Assembly (NCBI RefSeq): GCF_963678975.1
Contig: NC_089280.1
Coordinates: 1,687,001-1,751,000, forward strand
Reading direction: 5' to 3'
Source of the DNA: Dysidea avara
Taxonomy: Eukaryota; Porifera; Demospongiae; Dictyoceratida; Dysideidae
Length of the DNA: 64,000 bases
Position numbers and translations under genes: made by a program. How positions within the stretch are numbered: position 1 is the first letter of the stretch; each line of letters starts with the position of its first letter. The notes below the pieces were generated by a model. The model was not told the origin of the DNA. It saw only the letters and a list, made by a program, of their open reading frames with translations, and made no database searches. Shown here one piece after another: positions 1 through 12,282 of this stretch.

Positions 1-18
1 CTATATTTACAGCTAACA

Positions 19-792
19 CAGGGGTGTAGGGAGGGAGGGGGGTTTCAAGGGGTTCAGGAACCCCCCTGTAAAATTTTGACTTCTGAGTTTACAGCAGGAC
101 CCTAACGCACCATTTCAGTATGGCAGGACAAAATGAGTGAGTAATATGGCACAGCGCAACAATTGATAAAGCTTGCATTCATCTCTCAGGGAAGTATTTA
201 CAGAGGTAACATGAGCCCTCTTCAAAACTTGTTAAAAAGATCGATATACTCTAATAGAGCAGTCAGGTATACTCTAATAGAACATGCATGTAAATATCCA
301 TATCCATATGTTAAGGAACTTGATTAGTGAAGTTTTTCAGACAATCTAACATTAAATGTAAAACTAAGCATGACCTTATACTGCTATAGCTTTGGTGTGC
401 AGTGTTTAAAGATATAGAACTCCAGTATAAGTTTATCACTTGTGTTATGCAAATGAATCCATGCTATGCATATTTGTGGTTATAATGTTTTGTAAGTCAT
501 TCCATTTGTATCAATGAATTCATGGTTTCTATACCAGTGAGATAACTATCACTTACAGATTCTGTGTCTCTATGTGCCATTTTACTGTCTGTTTCCACTA
601 GGTAGCTTTACCCAGAGGCACTTATATGCATTATAATTAATGTTACATAAAACATAGCAATTCACTGAGTTTTGATTCATGAAAATATTGAAAGTCTCTC
701 AGCAGCTGGGGGCCGCGCCCTCAGACCCCTGCTTGTGGTAACTCAATACTGCTGTTGGAACCTCCCTTCAAATAATCCTAGCTATGCCCCTG
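19..792. mobile_element. Non-autonomous TIR element, CAGGGG family
   Basis: The element starts CAGGGGTGTAG and ends CTATGCCCCTG, and is flanked on both sides by the 5-bp duplication TAACA (14-18 and 793-797). It has no coding content. It carries a doubled copy of the dispersed CTCTAATAGAG box at 239-289. The 5-bp duplication recurs with similar ends at 7750, 8611 and 29284, so this looks like one loose family. A hAT relative is possible, but the superfamily is not assigned. Confidence 0.65.
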
Positions 793-3031
793 TAACAGCT
801 AATATTAAGTTACATTTTATTTTAAGTAATATGTGCATGTTTTTATTAATATGTAAGAGTAGCATTGTTTTCTAATAGATTCTTTTTGCAGTAAGTGCAA
901 GATTCTACAAATTTGACAATTCAGTCACAATTAATTTTATATAGGAATGTTTTGCACTGATATTAATGACAAGAGAAACTGTTTTTGTCATGAATTGCAA
1001 TACACTAGATATGAGATAACTACCACATGTATGCATCTGTGTGCCTCACACATGATGCATGAGAGCTAAGGTGTCTGTGTATATACTTTGAGTTTTAAAG
1101 TATTACGTTATGTAGAAATATACCAGTTTAGCATGGGCGTTCAAAGGCACCGCTTGGAGTTTAACTTGCATATTGCCCGGCAATATCAAGATTTTGCTCA
1201 CAGGAAAGCGGTTTGCCAATGACTTTGATACCCAGCCAGTTCAAAGATACGATGCACTTGACTCGTTATATTGAGCAACATAGAGCTGTGTATTGTGGGA
1301 CTAATTTTGTGGGGGTTGCTAAGCTGAGTATATTTGCTAAGATAGAGTAGTTGGTTGTTACTAAAGGATAATGAAGGCACAAAATAATTGTTTGGTCGAT
1401 CGTGGATGCGTATTTCTACCCACCGCGTATCAGCCTTTGAACAGACCACAGAACAGCAAAGCTACTACTGCTACATTGAAATAGGTTAGTAACTTCCAGT
1501 CCTAAGTACTTAACTTAATATAATAACTTACTTACTGTCCCAATAGCAAAGTTAGTTGGCTTAACTTAGTACAAAAATGATAACAATATAAACTTTATAT
1601 AACCCACAATCGCAAGTTTTCTAACATTGCATGTTGAAGTATAGTAACGTATTAATGACGTTTTAACGTATGGATAGTGTTCTGATGGCTAATAGCCCAC
1701 ACTATTAAAACCACGATCGATCTTCAGATGCTACTGTGTAAAACAAATGGGATGAGCTCTCGTTAGTTCTTTCACCTATTAGGTGAGTGCTCCCCAAGTG
1801 ATATATATCACTTATACCATGGCTGCTTGGGATTTGCTGATATATACACCTGCAGCCCACGGGCTTTGGGTTTTGGGTGTATATATCAGCAAATCCTTCG
1901 CAGCCATGGTATAACTATTAAATGTAGCACAAGGGATTTTGAAGGCATGTACGGTTTAGAACATTTTACTAGGCAGGTGTCTAATTGTCAAGAAAAATGA
2001 TCCAGTGTATTGTGCCCGACAAATCAAAGCATGGTACGATCCATTGCATTTTTCTCAACCTACAATCACTTTAGATTCACTTTTAACTCAGAAAGTGTTT
2101 AACTGTTTTGAATGAACTGCTAAGGACTGTTACAGGACTTGTGCAGCTTTTGTGTATAAGGCTTAACTTTCACTTTAGTATTATGATCATTATTTATGAT
2201 CTGGTATTCTGTTGTAAATAAGTCAAAAGTGTTATAAATTCATTGCCAATGCAATAATTTTCCTAATGTTACAAAAAAGATTTTAGAATTCTTGTTATAA
2301 TTATTAATTGTTGTGTTGGATTAAAATATTATTAGTGTTTGGGCTCTCGGGCAAGATGGCGGTCATTGGGGGTCGTTGATGGAGCGTCCATCTCTGAAGC
2401 ATTGTAACTGAACAATTTATTTATTTGTTTTTCTAATATATTTCCCCTAAAATATATATATATTATTAATTATTGTTTGTTATTGGTAACAATAACCTTT
2501 AAGCTGCTACAGAACTATTTTTGATTTAGTTATTGTTTAACAATTACAACACTACAAAATATAGCACTCAACTTAGCCTCATGCCATATTTGTCTCTTGA
2601 CCACACCTTAATGGCTATATTTTCCGCATTGCACTTGCCGCGGTGCTTTGTATGTAATGTTACAAATTAAGTAATATTACATAGCAGCCATTTCTTGACT
2701 GACACATTTGATATCACATCTTATTCATGCTAGCCTATTTTTTGAAGGTCACACACTTTTTCACAGCTGGGCTGTTTTGGAATTACCATGATCAAGTTAT
2801 GCTTGACTGAAGGCATCAGTTAACCAGTAGAAAATTCAATTCAAAAAATTTCATAGTAACTTATCAGAAGCATTTTGAATGCAGGTTTGGGCTTGCTTAT
2901 ATACATACACCTAACCAAAACACCCAAGTAATTGTCAAAGAGAATTAAGGCTGGTTTTCGTGTGATAATTTTGGGAGAAACTCACTTTACACAGTGTGCT
3001 ACCATAATCTATGACTCCTTTTTGCTTGCAG
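793..3031 (+). other. Last intron of GABA-B-like copy C (partial)
   Basis: No exon is recognisable here. By comparison with copy A, where the homologous intron lies between 27356 and 29948, this is the intron before the terminal exon of copy C. It ends in the acceptor TTGCTTGCAG. Position 2656-2660 (AATGT) is the empty counterpart of the MITE inserted at 29284-29613. Apart from the hairpin at 1812-1914, nothing else is recognised. Confidence 0.6.
1812..1914. repeat. Hairpin MITE-like palindrome
   Basis: Arms 1812-1850 and 1876-1914 are near-perfect reverse complements (TTATACCATGGCTGC at the outer ends) separated by a 25-bp loop. This is a short foldback unit without coding capacity. Confidence 0.7.
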
Positions 3032-3469
3032 TTTTATAGGGTGTATCGTGGATCATACACTAAGGGTTTTACGTTACCACATCAAATTTCTGCTGTTGGC
3101 TACTTGATTACCAGTGCTAGGTCATCTTTCTCTTCAGTGTTAGAAGGACAGAATTCCAATGTTAGCATTTTGTCATCATTAGAAAAAAGACCTTCATTTC
3201 AAACCAGAAGAAGATCATCTGATAGTAGTATATTGTCTGATACAGGATCAACAGCCAGGCCATCATCTTCTAACAATACTTGCAAGAGGAAGGTGATATT
3301 CTCACCAATACATGAACACAATGAAGACGAACTGTCTGTATCAGAAGTACTTGAAAGTCACAGTAAATATGTTACAGAGGATACAGATTTGAGTGCCACA
3401 GCATATGTGCAATTTATAGAAGAGCCCAAAACAGTGACAAGGTTATTATACAAAAGTACTGATGTTTAG
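3032..3469 (+). CDS. GABA-B-type class C GPCR, C-terminal exon (copy C)
   Basis: This is the last coding exon of a metabotropic GABA-B-like receptor whose upstream exons lie left of the window. It starts after a TTGCTTGCAG acceptor in phase 0 with FYRVYRGSYTK, the segment that follows TM7 (the FVPK motif in copy B). The remaining residues form a polar, serine-rich cytoplasmic tail with a basic RRRSSD stretch resembling a kinase site, and end with a TAG stop. The open part is 145 codons, and the exon is intact here. The homologous exon of copy A (29949-30387) is 1 nt longer and frameshifted. The tail function (G-protein coupling control or trafficking) is inferred from the family. No coiled coil like that of vertebrate GABA-B subunits is obvious. 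Confidence 0.8.
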   Translation, partial: FYRVYRGSYTKGFTLPHQISAVGYLITSARSSFSSVLEGQNSNVSILSSLEKRPSFQTRRRSSDSSILSDTGSTARPSSSNNTCKRKVIFSPIHEHNEDELSVSEVLESHSKYVTEDTDLSATAYVQFIEEPKTVTRLLYKSTDV

Positions 3470-4620
3470 TGTACCTCCCCTAATACAATAATGATTTGTA
3501 CAGTAACATAACTGTGTGTGTGTACATGTATATTTAAGAAATTATTATGGTGGTATGTATATTATATAATAGCAGCATTATATATGTAGAGCATGTCATC
3601 CCACTGACTATACTGAACGTCTCATAAAAAGTACTAGTAAGCACCAAATGTGATAGACAGTTCGAAGTACTAGGTTCCATTATGAACGATTTGGTATGGA
3701 CTACTCCACTCGCAAACTACAAGGAGCCATTACGCGTGTTCTCACTTATCATGAAGTGCACTAATAAGACATACACGTAATATCCACAGTATCTACGTAT
3801 ACCAGTCATTGCATGGGTTTTGTACATTATAAATTATTGCTATACAAACTGCAGTCTTTTCTCAAATACTGTGTGACAATGACATCACTGCATATGTGTA
3901 AGTTTTAGTGAACATAACATGTGTAATGTCAGCAAACAACACAAAATGTGTTATTCGAATATGCAACAGCCTAAATCAAACATGTTTTAATACAAATGCA
4001 CTATTTAGCTGATGTCTGCTACTAATTGTTTTATAAAATGATAATTGTAAATTAATACACCATGTATGGAACTGGTAGCTAGACCACTAATATCTCACTG
4101 TTGAGTGTGTAGTTGGAGAAATTTCTTCCTGACCAGCATTTGACCTGCATGGACATAACCCTGGTCCTTATGGGGTCAGAATCTTCACATTATTTTGTTC
4201 AACCTGTTGAATGCAAACACTGCAGCTAACAATGTGTATACTTGAATAAATATTATTTTTGCAGTAAATATTAAAAATATTTATTTACCGAAAGCTCAAA
4301 TTTTAAACTTGTAAAGATACGTTGTGAGAGTTTGTTCCAATATATATATATTGAGATTCAATAATGCCATATTTCAAATACCACAAAATATCACCTAATT
4401 TACTGCGCACGCGCGCGCACACACACACACACACAGAGGTTTGGTACTTTTGACTGACGAAATCATGATTACCAGCTGAACAATGCTTCAGACAAGTGCA
4501 TCAAGGGAAGTTGAAGACACATGTACACTTAGTCTAGCTTCTGGCATTTGTGCATGAGGACCATTGAAGGAGCTCGAGGGGTAGATGTGTATGTCTTATA
4601 CAATGAGGTAGCACTACTCC
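3470..4620 (+). other. 3' flank of copy C
   Basis: Non-coding tract homologous to 30388-30574 plus 31449-32250 downstream of copy A. A candidate poly(A) signal AATAAA near 4245 is conserved in copy A near 31860 in the same context. Position 3790-3802 matches the empty site of the retroelement inserted at 30575-31448. Confidence 0.5.
4406..4435. repeat. CG/CA microsatellite
   Basis: A short run of alternating purine and pyrimidine (CGCG then CACACA) lies in the 3' flank of copy C. The homologous position near 32036 in the next unit has a shorter CA run. Confidence 0.8.
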
Positions 4621-5600
4621 TTTTATTTATTTATGTATTTATTAGTGGTTCTGAAAAGCAAAGCTTATAATACCACACATTGCAATATAGTAAATCTACG
4701 GTTTGTCCAATGTAAAGTTTTAAAAGTTAGTGGCCATAACAATGTCAGATGGTAAAGAATTCCAATCATTTGTTACTCTCACAGCAAAACTATATTTCTT
4801 TATATTTGTTTTCACATTAGGTTTCAACAACTTCAGTCCATTCGATCTTGTACAGCAGGTGTTGTATTTAAAACACTCATCGATTGGTACATCCACAAGT
4901 CTGTGCAATATCTTATACATCATGATCATATCCATCATCAACTTTTTATAGGGCAGGTTTAAATATTTCAGTCTGTCAGAATAAGTCAGGTGTGCAAGAC
5001 TAGGTGACAATCTAGTAACCCTTCTTTGAGCAGCTTCCAGTGCTCTGATATCTTTAAGAAGATGAGGTTGCCAAACAACACATGCATAGTCTAAATGTGG
5101 TATTACAAGAGATGTGTACAACAAACGAAGTGTATGGAGTGAGTGCATGAATGTATGATAAATAATTCCAACCATTTTAGATGCTTTACAAATTGCATTA
5201 CTGATATGATGGGAAAATTTTAAATCGGTTGTAAATGTAACACCCACATCAGACTCTTCAGTACACTGTTGAATTATGGAAATGTCAACGTCTGTAGATA
5301 ATGAGTATCGTCTATTTGAACCTAATCATATGTTTGCATTTGTCAATGTTCAATGCCAAGTTACATGCCAGTTCATAAAATTATCCAAATCAGTCTGCAG
5401 CAAAGTCCAGTCAGATAGTGAAGAAATGCAACGATATAATCCTGCTGATTAACAATAAATAAATAAATAATAAATAAATAATTTTGTGTCATCAGTAAAT
5501 TCCCACAGGTTAGATTTGATAACATCAGGCAAGTCATTCATATAAACTATAAAAAGTATCACCCTTAATCTCCCAGCATCTATTTACCCACACACTTTTT
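4621..5600 (-). mobile_element. LINE fragment with reverse transcriptase C-terminus
   Basis: Minus-strand reading gives the end of a non-LTR retrotransposon ORF2. FIVYMNDLPDV (near 5555-5510) is the region just before the polymerase active site, then after a frame change comes GVTFTTDLKFSHHI and finally RVTNDWNSLP (near 4760), which is typical of the thumb and C-terminal region of CR1/L2/Jockey-type elements. The plus-strand TTTATTTATTTATG at 4621 would be the reverse complement of the 3' tail. The next unit (32254) lacks 4621 to about 6535, so this is an insertion. It is 5'-truncated and broken. Confidence 0.8.
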
Positions 5601-5908
5601 GCAATTAATTGAAATGTTTTTGGTAGCTGGATGGAAAGTGTTTTGTCTAAACCACCCATTTTTATCAGTTCAATAACTTCTTAGCAAAAGCTAGAAATAT
5701 ATAATTATTTCCATAAAAGGACCTGGTTTATACAATACAGCAATAAATTTCCATTTATATTCCCATTTTTTCATGTGCCAATGAATAACCTCAACCTTAT
5801 TCCTGTCATAAAATCCTTCTGCTTGTAGCTGAATACTGTAGCTGAATACTGTGGCTATCCAATGAAACACCAAGAATTGCCAATAAATCTATATACCATA
5901 CTTTTGGT

Positions 5909-6308
5909 TAGGGCTGGGCGGTATTGGAGTTTCGCTTCACGATATATCGTGCAGAAATATATCATGATATTACTATTTATCGCGGTTATTAAAGATGACT
6001 GCTATATTAGAGTAGCTGACTGCTTTATTAGGGTATCTCGATCCTAGCTGACTGTTCTATTAGAGTATCTCGATCTTTGTAAAAAAAATTGACTAGCTAG
6101 TACTAGGTCCTTGTTTGCAGTAGTATCACGTGATTATTTGAGGTGCATTATAACAACCTTAAGGGTTTAATAAGCTGTCACAAACACTAAAAATCGTAAT
6201 AATATCGATATCGTGATATTATCGTTTCACCGAAATCTACGCGATACAGATATCGTTTCATTGCAATACCGCGGTATTACTATAATACCGAGAAACCGCC
6301 CAGCCCTA
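5909..6308. mobile_element. hAT-type MITE (TAGGGCTGGGCGG ends)
   Basis: Inverted termini TAGGGCTGGGCGGTATT are flanked by the perfect 8-bp duplication CTTTTGGT (5901-5908, 6309-6316), the duplication length of hAT elements. The interior includes three copies of the dispersed CTCTAATAGAG box (5998-6079). No ORF of note is present. Confidence 0.8.
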
Positions 6309-7749
6309 CTTTTGGTAAAATTATTGAAAATATTTTTTACATTTAAACCTATCGCAATCCTAAGTAGTTTATTCTGTGATCACACCAATGATCTCAATTG
6401 GTCACTGGATCGCGGACACTAGAGAACTAGTCCTGAACCTTTCATCATGATTTTTTAAGGCATGTAGGAGATATAATACAATGCATGGAGTAGTGTATAA
6501 CGATTGCACAATACCTGGGAGATTAAGGGTTAACAGGGTGGTGGGTGGTATATAGGGTGCATAGACAGTGGAAATGAGGTAGCCATGGCTCTCCGCTCGT
6601 GTCAATAGAACAGTGAACTACTCTAATAGAACATCCAGATTTGCTGCTGTAGTGCAGGGATGGGTATCAGGAGCTAATAAATGAAAGGTGACCAACAAAT
6701 TGAACAGACAAAGTGTTCAAATGATCATTATACCTTCTTTAACATTCATCAGCTGCTAGCAGTTTCTGTAATTTAATAGCAGATAAAGGAGGACAAGCCA
6801 TTAAAAAAGACAATAAATGCACTTGTGAATTAGCCGAACTAGCCCCTTGGACCAAAACTGAAAATCAGAAGTTTGTGTCTGTATAATATAATAAGAGAGC
6901 CTCTCTGGACACTGCTAAAATACTGAGGCAGCAAACACCAGCTAGGGTAGTAAAGTATGGCTCATGCGGCATTCTTAGGAAGTCCCAATCACTATCTTCT
7001 TTAAGGTATCATGTGCATGTTTACACAAATAACCACTGAATTACCTTTGATCATTATGCAATCATATGAGACACAAGCTTATAATGGGAGGGTGTCTGTG
7101 TTTCACAACTGCTTTCATTATTTCAGTTTTGATCTGGGATCACTGAAAGCGTTGTTAACTAGCAGAGTTTGTAAGTGCTCGCCTGAACTATTGATCCAGA
7201 GCCATGAAGTCCAGTACATTTGATGTGTTGGATACATGTTTGGTAATTGCCATTCTCTTTAAATGTTTGTGCAGGAGAAGTTCATTGACACTCTAGTAGA
7301 GTAGAGCAGCTATAGTACATCAGCCTGTCATACATGATAGTATTACCATCTTACCACAGTACTATATTGCTAGCTATAATTGTACAATGCTCACAACAAT
7401 TATAACGAATGTTGTTTGCACCAATTTAATGCACAACATAATTAGCTATATGGCCCAGCATCGTATCATGAAAATTGAATTGTTATACACATCACATGCT
7501 ACACATCACATGCTGCCTATATCTAGCCATGCAGGTAACACTTGTAGGACATATATGCAGTGCATACGATAATATGGCAAACTCTCAGTATATTAGCAGT
7601 AACAATAATAGCTCTCACTGATAAGTCAGTGAGCATTGACATGACCAGTTGTGATCAGCTTTTGTGATCTTGTAGCTATAACTACACACTTAGTGCTCAA
7701 ACGTTGTATTAGAGTCCAACAAACAATTTGAGAATTATAGCTACGAACT
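6309..7749. other. Spacer between copy C and copy A (left part)
   Basis: From about 6536 the tract is homologous to 32255-32725 and 33030-34740 downstream of copy A, so the intergenic spacer was duplicated together with the gene. No gene is recognised. TATTAGA at 7707-7713 is the unoccupied version of the F2 insertion site. Confidence 0.6.
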
Positions 7750-8440
7750 CAGGGGCGGATCTAGGATTTATAAGGGGGGGGGGCTAACTCAAGGTACTAA
7801 TCTCTTGGGGTGGAGGTGCTGGAACTAGGGGGGTCTGGGGGCATGCTCCCCAGGAAATTTTTGAAATATAGATGCTAAATACTGCAATTTGGAGACATTT
7901 CCACATAAAATGTATATTTCTGCCTGTAGATATTTTATATACTGCCTTTAGATATATATGGCTCTCTGCAGCATTTGCTAATGGAAAGGTTTGGGTAGGT
8001 TCAGACAACCAAGCACATGATGAACCCTCTGTACATGATAGAATAATAATGTTGAAACTGGAATTTTGAAATTTAAATGATACGAGATTGAATCTGAGAG
8101 AATTTTCAATGGAAATTGTGTACCTGACTTAAGTATACCAGTACTGGTAATACTACACAAGTAAATAAATAAGCCTTTTAAATTCTGTTACACCTTTTCA
8201 GTCACTAAGTGAAGTCATTAGGTCTAAGTCCTTGAAATTAGGTTAGGTAATCCTAAGGCTGCAGCACATGTTGCTGTAGACCTTCAGTGCTAATAATAAA
8301 TAAAATAATAAAAACAGACCAATGCACTTCATTGAATGTATAGGTGCAGGCAGATTCCATAACAGAACCAACTTTTATGCTTACACTGAATGTTCTATTA
8401 GAATAGTTAGGCGACTGCTCTATTAGAGTATCTCGATCTT

Positions 8441-8610
8441 GTACACCAATTATCAGCTGGAATGATGGTACCATATCTGGAAATAATTATCCTCGTGCTC
8501 TCGGTGAACTTTTTTGGGATTTTAGCAATGATCATGGTCTTACACAAATAGTAGATGTTCCTACACGTGGAAACAATATACTCGACTTATTTCTTACCAA
8601 TCGTCCATCC
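8441..8610 (+). mobile_element. APE-type LINE, endonuclease part (5' piece)
   Basis: Translation gives IVDVPTRGNNILDLFLTN, the late part of the apurinic-like endonuclease of Jockey/CR1/L2 retrotransposons. The reading stops at 8610, where a 3.67-kb element is inserted, and resumes at 12283. The left boundary coincides with a CTCTAATAGAG box (8390-8440), so the LINE is truncated there. Confidence 0.75.
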
Positions 8611-8885
8611 CAGGGGCGGATCCAGGGGGGGGGGGGGGACTTTGGGGGCCCCTTCATATTTAGGCTTTACTTGATCAATATGCTGAGTATTATAATAATA
8701 ATAATAATAAAAATTAAAAATTAAATTTTGTAATTATATGATCACTAATAATACAAATACTCCTTATAAACATCCTTCCAAGGTATTATCAGTGGATTTA
8801 TGCTAAAGTTTATGCAACAAGGACCCGGATCAGCATTGGAGGTGTACAAGATCGAGATACTCTAATAGAGCAGTCAGCTAACTAC

Positions 8886-9290
8886 TCTAATAGAACAATT
8901 CTCAGAGTTCATCTGTTGCTTTGTTGGAATTAACTTGCCCTCTGGACTCTAACCATCATATCGCGTCTGCTCGTGCACGAAAGCAGAAAAAACCATCTCC
9001 AGCTGTTGGCTGAGTTTGACCGCTTGAATGTTACTAATTATTATGACACTATTGAAATAACAGTACTGGGCCACTATCAAGTTTCCTCTATCAAGAATTT
9101 ACTCAATCTTTTAAAGTTTGTTCACCCCGATATTGATTCTCCAAAGTCTGCTGTCAAGAATTGGTTGGATGATGCTGCCTTTGCCAGTATTTCTGCTTCT
9201 CAGAGGATATTTCTGGCTCGATTTCTGGCAAGAAACTGTACACAAACTAATGATAGGCTCTTTTATTCTTTATTTTTGTATTGTAATAGC
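8886..9290 (+). mobile_element. RLE-type retroelement 3' fragment (split by F1)
   Basis: The broken reading contains SVALLELTCPLDS followed, after a frameshift, by YYDTIEITVLGHYQ. The same protein segments occur at 51893-52100, where they follow a PDIV motif. The PD...ELT pattern resembles the restriction-like endonuclease of R2/NeSL-type LINEs. The 3' untranslated part continues after F1 at 11234-11351 and 11727-11745. Confidence 0.55.
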
Positions 9291-11226
9291 TAGGGTCCGC
9301 AACGCGAAAAATCGATATCCTCCAATCAACTACCTAACTATTGTCATGTGTTAGGCTAAGTGTAACTTGAATAACACCAGCGTGGCAGCCAAGTTTGTCA
9401 CTTTCTTCTGGTAGAAAACGATACAAATGTCTTAAAATCATGTGATTTTTCGTTGCAGCAGTTCGTAGGGTTCTTCGTATGCCACGATATTCACTCTCAA
9501 CATTGTTCAAGTAGTCTATCATCAACTCAAAGTATTGGTGGTTTGATTTTATTGGTCAGTTTCTGGTGGCAGCACGATCTGTGTGCCTTTTTGGCGACAG
9601 ACAAAATGTTTCTTGCTCTGGAGCACAGGACAAGCAGAGCAGCAACTGCGCCGTGGGTCAGCAATGACCAGTACTAGGAAAAGTACCTGCATGCGGAGTA
9701 TGGTTATAATTGAAGCTTGTTAGCCATCTGGATGAGTCATCTATATGCTGAAATTCGGCCAAAATGACGCGATTTTTGCAAACAAATACCAGAATGGTTG
9801 ATACATCAGTGAGACAGTCTCCAACAGCAAGGATACGAAGCTTATAAACACCTAACAATACGGCTATCTCGCCCAGTAAACGCATAGAGCAATCCAATGC
9901 ATGAAATAGGTACTCACGTGATCGATATTCAAATCTCGGAAAATACAACCATAATCTATTCCAATTACATTAAAATCACTTCGAGAATCACTTAGAATCA
10001 AGTGACAATCAGTTTGTGTGCATATTAGCTCAGTAGTCTGAGACTCTCCCTATGATGCCATTGCAGCATAAAACACACCTGCACTGGCCCAGACCACGCC
10101 TGAGTGAATAATTAACGCAAATATTTACAAAAGGAGCACACCGCATGGTTCCTATTCAGAAATGAAAGCGATTTTATGGGTATTTCCGCGATTTGAATTT
10201 TGATCACGTGAGTGCCTATTTCATGCATTGGATTGCTTTATGCGTTTACTGGGCCAGATAGCCGTATTGTTAGGTGTTTTTAAGCTTCGTATCCTTGCTG
10301 TTTGAGACTGTCTCACTGATGTATCAACCATTCTGGTATTTGTTTGCAAAAATCGCGTCATTATGGCCGAATTTCAGCATATAGATGGCTAACAAACTTC
10401 AATTATAACCATACTCCGCATGCAGGTACTTTTCCTAGTACTGGTCATTGCTGACCCACGGCGCAGTTGCTGCTCTGCTTGTCCTGTGCTCCAGAGCAAG
10501 AAACATTTTGTCTGTCGCCAAAAAGGCACACAGATCGTGCTGCCACCAGAAACTGACCAATAAAATAAACTTACCATCTCTCAGATATCGACGTCGTAGA
10601 GGGGACTTAATTTACACATACAGACTATTTCATAACATGCTGGACATGGATAGCTCATCTTTATTTACCCTTCGATCATCTTCTATAACAAGAGGTCATG
10701 ATTTAAAGATCTATAAACCACACGCTACCTGCTTGCCACGCCGTCACTTTTATTCAGTAAGAATTATAAATGATTGGAATGGACTCCCATATGACTCAGT
10801 TAATGTTCATTCAACCAATTTGTTTAAGACACACCTAGATAGATTTTATTATGATTACCAGTATGATATTGTATAGTTATTTTTGTAGTAGTTTGATTGT
10901 ATAGATCAGGTTTTTACAGGCTTTGCCTCCTTACCTGTACCCCCAATAATAATAAATAATAATAATAAAATCAAACCACCAATACTTTGAGTTGATGATA
11001 GACTACTTGAACAATGTTGAGAGTGAATATCGTGGCATACGAAGAACCCTATGAACTGCTGCAACGAAAAATCACGTGATTTTAAGACATTTGTATCGTT
11101 TTCTACCAGAAGAAAGTGACAAACTTGGCTGCCATGCTGGTGTTATTCAAGTTACACTTAGCCTAACACATGACAATAGTTAGGTAGTTGATTGGAGGAT
11201 ATCGATTTTTCGCGTTGCGGACCCTA
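9291..11226. mobile_element. Foldback element F1 (TAGGGTCCGCAA ends)
   Basis: Long inverted arms (about 9291-9945 and 10190-11226) begin with TAGGGTCCGCAACGCG. The perfect 7-bp duplication TAATAGC flanks it (9284-9290, 11227-11233). The right arm has a LINE insertion at 10561-10972 that the left arm lacks. Open reading exists in the arms: minus-strand 9339-9525 includes VESEYRGIRR, which resembles a peptide in the F3 arm. No recognised transposase is present. Confidence 0.8.
10561..10972 (+). mobile_element. 5'-truncated LINE insertion in F1 right arm
   Basis: The segment encodes the C-terminus of a non-LTR reverse transcriptase (GDLIYTYRLFHNMLD, ITRGHDLKIY, RIINDWNGLP), followed by a short 3' region with GGCTTTGCCTCC and an AATAATAAATAATAA tail. 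It interrupts sequence that is continuous in the F1 left arm near 9545. The same 3' tail family occurs inverted at 49352-49620. Confidence 0.8.
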
Positions 11227-11359
11227 TAATAGCTACTTTTTTTGCCTTGCCATGCCCACGGTGTGATTCTGTTGTGGTGATTCACTTTGTGGTCGCATGT
11301 TGCCCGAGGCCCCACATGCAATTTAACTTATGTACATTTAACTTGTTCATCATTATAAT

Positions 11360-11718
11360 CAGGGCCGCCCACAGGGGGGGGGGGGGGGGGGCAACTGGGG
11401 CATTTTTCCCCGGGGCCCCAGCCTGAAAGGGGTCCCAGGAGGCCCCACGAAGGGCCCCCTGAATACCTGTTTAAAAGATCGATATACTCTAATAGAGCAG
11501 TCAGATCTAAATACTCTAATAGAGCAGTCACAGTATTCTTCAGAGGAGCAGTGTAGCAAGCTTATAGATAAGGAGATATGGTTGGTGATGGGTAGTTATT
11601 GTCATTGCCAGCAGGTTGAGACCTTTTTTTTTTTTTTTGGTCTTCACCTTACAACTTGGATCAAGGGCCCCACTTTAACTCTTTGCCCTGGGCCCCTTAA
11701 TTTCTCTGGGCGGCCCTG
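11360..11718. mobile_element. hAT-type MITE (CAGGGCCGCCCA ends)
   Basis: The termini CAGGGCCGCCCA and TGGGCGGCCCTG are flanked by the perfect 8-bp duplication ATTATAAT (11352-11359, 11719-11726). It contains a long G run, two CTCTAATAGAG boxes (11477-11531) and a poly-T tract followed by GGTCTTCACCTTAC. The interior matches the MITE in exon 1 of copy A (18027-18389), although the termini differ in detail. Confidence 0.85.
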
Positions 11719-12282
11719 ATTATAATGATGGTTTCTCTCTCTTCACTGGAAACATGTAGTTGGTTCTGTTATGGAATGTTTTCAAATCTGCCTACACCTA
11801 TACATATAATGAAGTGCATTGGTCTGTTTAAAGGGCTTCATTCATCTACTTGTGTAGTTAATATGTATGGCAATACTTAATTCAGGTACACAATTTCCAT
11901 TGAAAATGCTCTCAGATTCAATCTTGTATTGTTCAGATTTCAAAATTTTCCACTTTCAACATTCTTATTCTAACATGCACCTATTCAGTGTTGTGCAATT
12001 GTGAGAGGGGTGCATCATGTACTTGGTTGTCTGTACCTACCCAGACTTTTCCATTAGCTAGCCATACCTATAATCTAAAGGCAGCATATAAAATATCTAC
12101 AGGCAGAAAATATTATGAATTTTATGTGGAAATGTCTCCAAATTGCAGTATTTTAGCATCGATTTTTCAAAATTTTCCTGGGGGAGCATGCCCCCAGACC
12201 CCCTAGTTCCCTCTACCCAAGAGATTAGTACCTTGAGTTAGCCCCACTCCCTTTTATAAATCCTAGATCCACCCCTGCATCC

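Larger units (their letters stand above)
8611..12277. mobile_element. CAGGGGCGGATC element inserted in LINE
   Basis: The ends CAGGGGCGGATCCAGG and CTAGATCCACCCCTG are flanked by the perfect 5-bp duplication CATCC (8606-8610, 12278-12282). Removing the element restores the LINE reading across LTNRPS to LVESCG. Nested inside are a retroelement 3' fragment, foldback F1 (9291-11226) and a hAT MITE (11360-11718). Without these the element is about 1.4 kb. Its ends are the inverse of those at 7750 and 16465. Confidence 0.75.

Noticed and set aside
4720-5247. 175-codon minus-strand reading as a host gene
   Set aside because: Its motifs are those of a LINE reverse transcriptase C-terminus, and it lies within an insertion absent from the next unit.
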